DNA from: Candidatus Bipolaricaulota bacterium | Lineage (GTDB): Bacteria > Bipolaricaulota > Bipolaricaulia > Bipolaricaulales > Bipolaricaulaceae | Length of the DNA stretch: 7,085 nt | Direction: 5' to 3' | NCBI GenBank assembly: GCA_025060555.1 | Contig: JANXBC010000056.1 | Location: forward strand, 1-7,085 | Shown here: piece after piece, positions 5,663 to 7,085 of the stretch | Position numbering within the stretch: the stretch's first letter is position 1 | Layout: every line of letters starts with the position of its first letter | Position numbers and translations under genes: made by a program | Notes under the pieces: generated by a model | The model's input: only the letters and a program-made list of their open reading frames with translations | What the model was told of the DNA's origin: nothing | The model's database searches: none

Positions 5663-7085
5663 GTGAAAAGAGAGGCCTGTGGGGAGCTGCGGGAAAAGGA
5701 TGCGGGACGAAGGGTCACCCTAGCCGGTTGGGTCCAGGCTGTGCGGGACTTCGGCAGCCTCACGTTCGTGGACCTGCGTGACTCCTCTGGCGTCGTGCAA
5801 TTGGTTTTCCGGGGCAACCCCACAGCGCGCGAGCTTGGGCGCGAGGATGTGATCCGCGTGGTGGGAACGGTTGTGCTTAGGGAGAACCCAAACCCTGCGC
5901 TCCCCACGGGCGGCGTGGAAGTGGCTGTAGAAACCCTGGAAATCTTGGCCAAATCTAAACCTCTACCCTTTCTCCCCGATGAGGAGGTAAAAGCCAGCGA
6001 AGAAACGCGACTACGCTATCGCTTCTTAGACCTGCGGCGGCTGCGGATGCAACGCAACCTCCGGTTGCGGCACCATGTATGTTTGGCCATCCGCGAGTAT
6101 TTGTCTGGGCAGGGATTCATCGAGGTGGAGACGCCCATGCTCACCCGCTCCACTCCCGAGGGAGCGCGTGACTTCCTTGTGCCCAGCCGTCTGGAGCCCG
6201 GCAAGTTCTACGCCCTGCCCCAATCCCCCCAGCTTTTCAAGCAGATCCTCATTTGCTCAGGGGTGGAGCGGTATTTTCAGATCGCCCGATGTTTTCGCGA
6301 CGAGGACCTCCGCGCTGACCGCCAGCCGGAATTCACCCAGCTCGACTTGGAAATGGCCTTCCTTGAGGATCCAGAAGAACTCTTTTCTCTTCTTGAAGGT
6401 TTGGTAGCCCATGTGTTTCGCAAGACGATCGGGGTTGAAATCACCACGCCTTTCCCGCGCCTCCCTTACGCCGAGGCCATGCGCCGCTACGGTTCCGACA
6501 AGCCCGATTTGCGCTTCGGCATGGAAATCGTGGATCTCACCGATCTCCTTCGTAACGCAGGTTTCCGCGTGTTCACAAGCGCGGTGGAGCGCGGTGGGGT
6601 AGTACGCGCTCTCCCCGTACCAGGGGGGGCAAGCATCTCCCGAACGGAGTTGCAAAAGCTTGAGGAATTGGGGACCGGGCTTGGTCTAGGTGGCTTGCTT
6701 TGGCTCAAAGTAAGCGATGGCCTCCAGTCCCCGCTTGCAAAGTACTTGCCCGAAGAAATCCTGCGGGAGGTTGTTCGCCACTCCGGTGTTGAGCAAGGGG
6801 ACCTTCTCCTCCTTAGCGCTGGGCCGGAGAAGGTGGTGGCCCAGGCCCTGGGTGAGCTGCGGCTGCGTGTGGCACGTGAGCGCGGCCTGATCCCCCAAGG
6901 AAAATGGGCACTTGTGTGGATTGTGGACTTCCCGCTCTTCAAACTCTCGGAGGAGGGGCGCATTGAGTCTGAACACCATCCGTTCACCTCGCCCAAGGAT
7001 GAAGACCTACCCATTTTGGAAAGCGATCCTCTGCGTGTGCGCGCTAAGTGCTATGACCTCGTCTTAAACGGGGTAGAGCTCGCTT
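5663..7085 (+). CDS. aspS: Aspartyl-tRNA synthetase, bacterial type (3' end outside the window)
   Basis: This enzyme charges tRNA-Asp with aspartate using ATP, in the cytoplasm. The window holds 474 codons of an enzyme that is usually 580-600 residues. The N-terminal OB-fold anticodon-binding domain covers about 1-105 (AGWVQAVRDFGSL at 21-33). Class II motif 1 is around VETPMLTRSTPEGARDF (155-171). The active-site block YALPQSPQLFKQ (183-194) and motif 2 RCFRDEDLRADRQPEFTQLD (209-228) follow. YGSDKPDLRFG (276-286) leads into the GAD insertion that defines the bacterial type, and WIVDFPLF (419-426) and HHPFTSP (438-444) return to the catalytic core. Motif 3 is missing only because the window ends. 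The overall reading is close to Thermus AspRS. Residue 30, Leu in discriminating enzymes such as E. coli and His in known non-discriminating ones, is Phe here. The start is GTG 5663, set by a strong Shine-Dalgarno. Confidence 0.97.
   Translation, partial: MKREACGELREKDAGRRVTLAGWVQAVRDFGSLTFVDLRDSSGVVQLVFRGNPTARELGREDVIRVVGTVVLRENPNPALPTGGVEVAVETLEILAKSKPLPFLPDEEVKASEETRLRYRFLDLRRLRMQRNLRLRHHVCLAIREYLSGQGFIEVETPMLTRSTPEGARDFLVPSRLEPGKFYALPQSPQLFKQILICSGVERYFQIARCFRDEDLRADRQPEFTQLDLEMAFLEDPEELFSLLEGLVAHVFRKTIGVEITTPFPRLPYAEAMRRYGSDKPDLRFGMEIVDLTDLLRNAGFRVFTSAVERGGVVRALPVPGGASISRTELQKLEELGTGLGLGGLLWLKVSDGLQSPLAKYLPEEILREVVRHSGVEQGDLLLLSAGPEKVVAQALGELRLRVARERGLIPQGKWALVWIVDFPLFKLSEEGRIESEHHPFTSPKDEDLPILESDPLRVRAKCYDLVLNGVELA

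Overview
The window comes from a GC-rich bacterium (about 60% GC by eye). It carries a bacterial-type AspRS that reads much like the Thermus enzyme, and what looks like a long, Alu-domain-bearing SRP RNA. I cannot fix the phylum; a thermophile-like lineage is plausible but only inferred. There is no integrase, transposase, phage gene or CRISPR array, so this reads as chromosomal core sequence with one odd transporter pair.

Minus strand, read from 2648 down to 1: a small membrane-anchored protein of unknown function; tRNA-Arg(CCT) 19 nt later; a good sigma70-like promoter; two tandem PiT-type phosphate permease genes separated by 10 nt; tRNA-Ser(GGA) 26 nt later; and an SRP RNA whose first base lies directly against the tRNA CCA end. 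The SRP RNA runs off the window. All genes face the same way with very short gaps, so partial co-transcription is likely.

Plus strand, from 2711 on: a 970-residue UvrD-like helicase with a C-terminal RecB/AddB-type nuclease and a four-cysteine Fe-S staple (probably DNA-break processing), then aspS with its own -10 element and strong Shine-Dalgarno. aspS is cut by the window end after 474 codons. The two gene sets diverge from a 62-bp gap.

The most unusual part is the second PiT gene (203-1138). It keeps a full-length frame and about 60% identity to its neighbour. However, it has lost the aspartate of the GAND motif and the Ser/Thr loop of the N-terminal repeat, and has a one-base deletion just after its ancestral start. 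It also has no clear Shine-Dalgarno. It sits in the +1 frame of the upstream PiT gene, whose last codons form a UUU-UGA slip-prone stop. It may be a subunit or regulator rather than a stand-alone transporter, or it may even be made as a fusion by +1 frameshifting; the latter is speculative.
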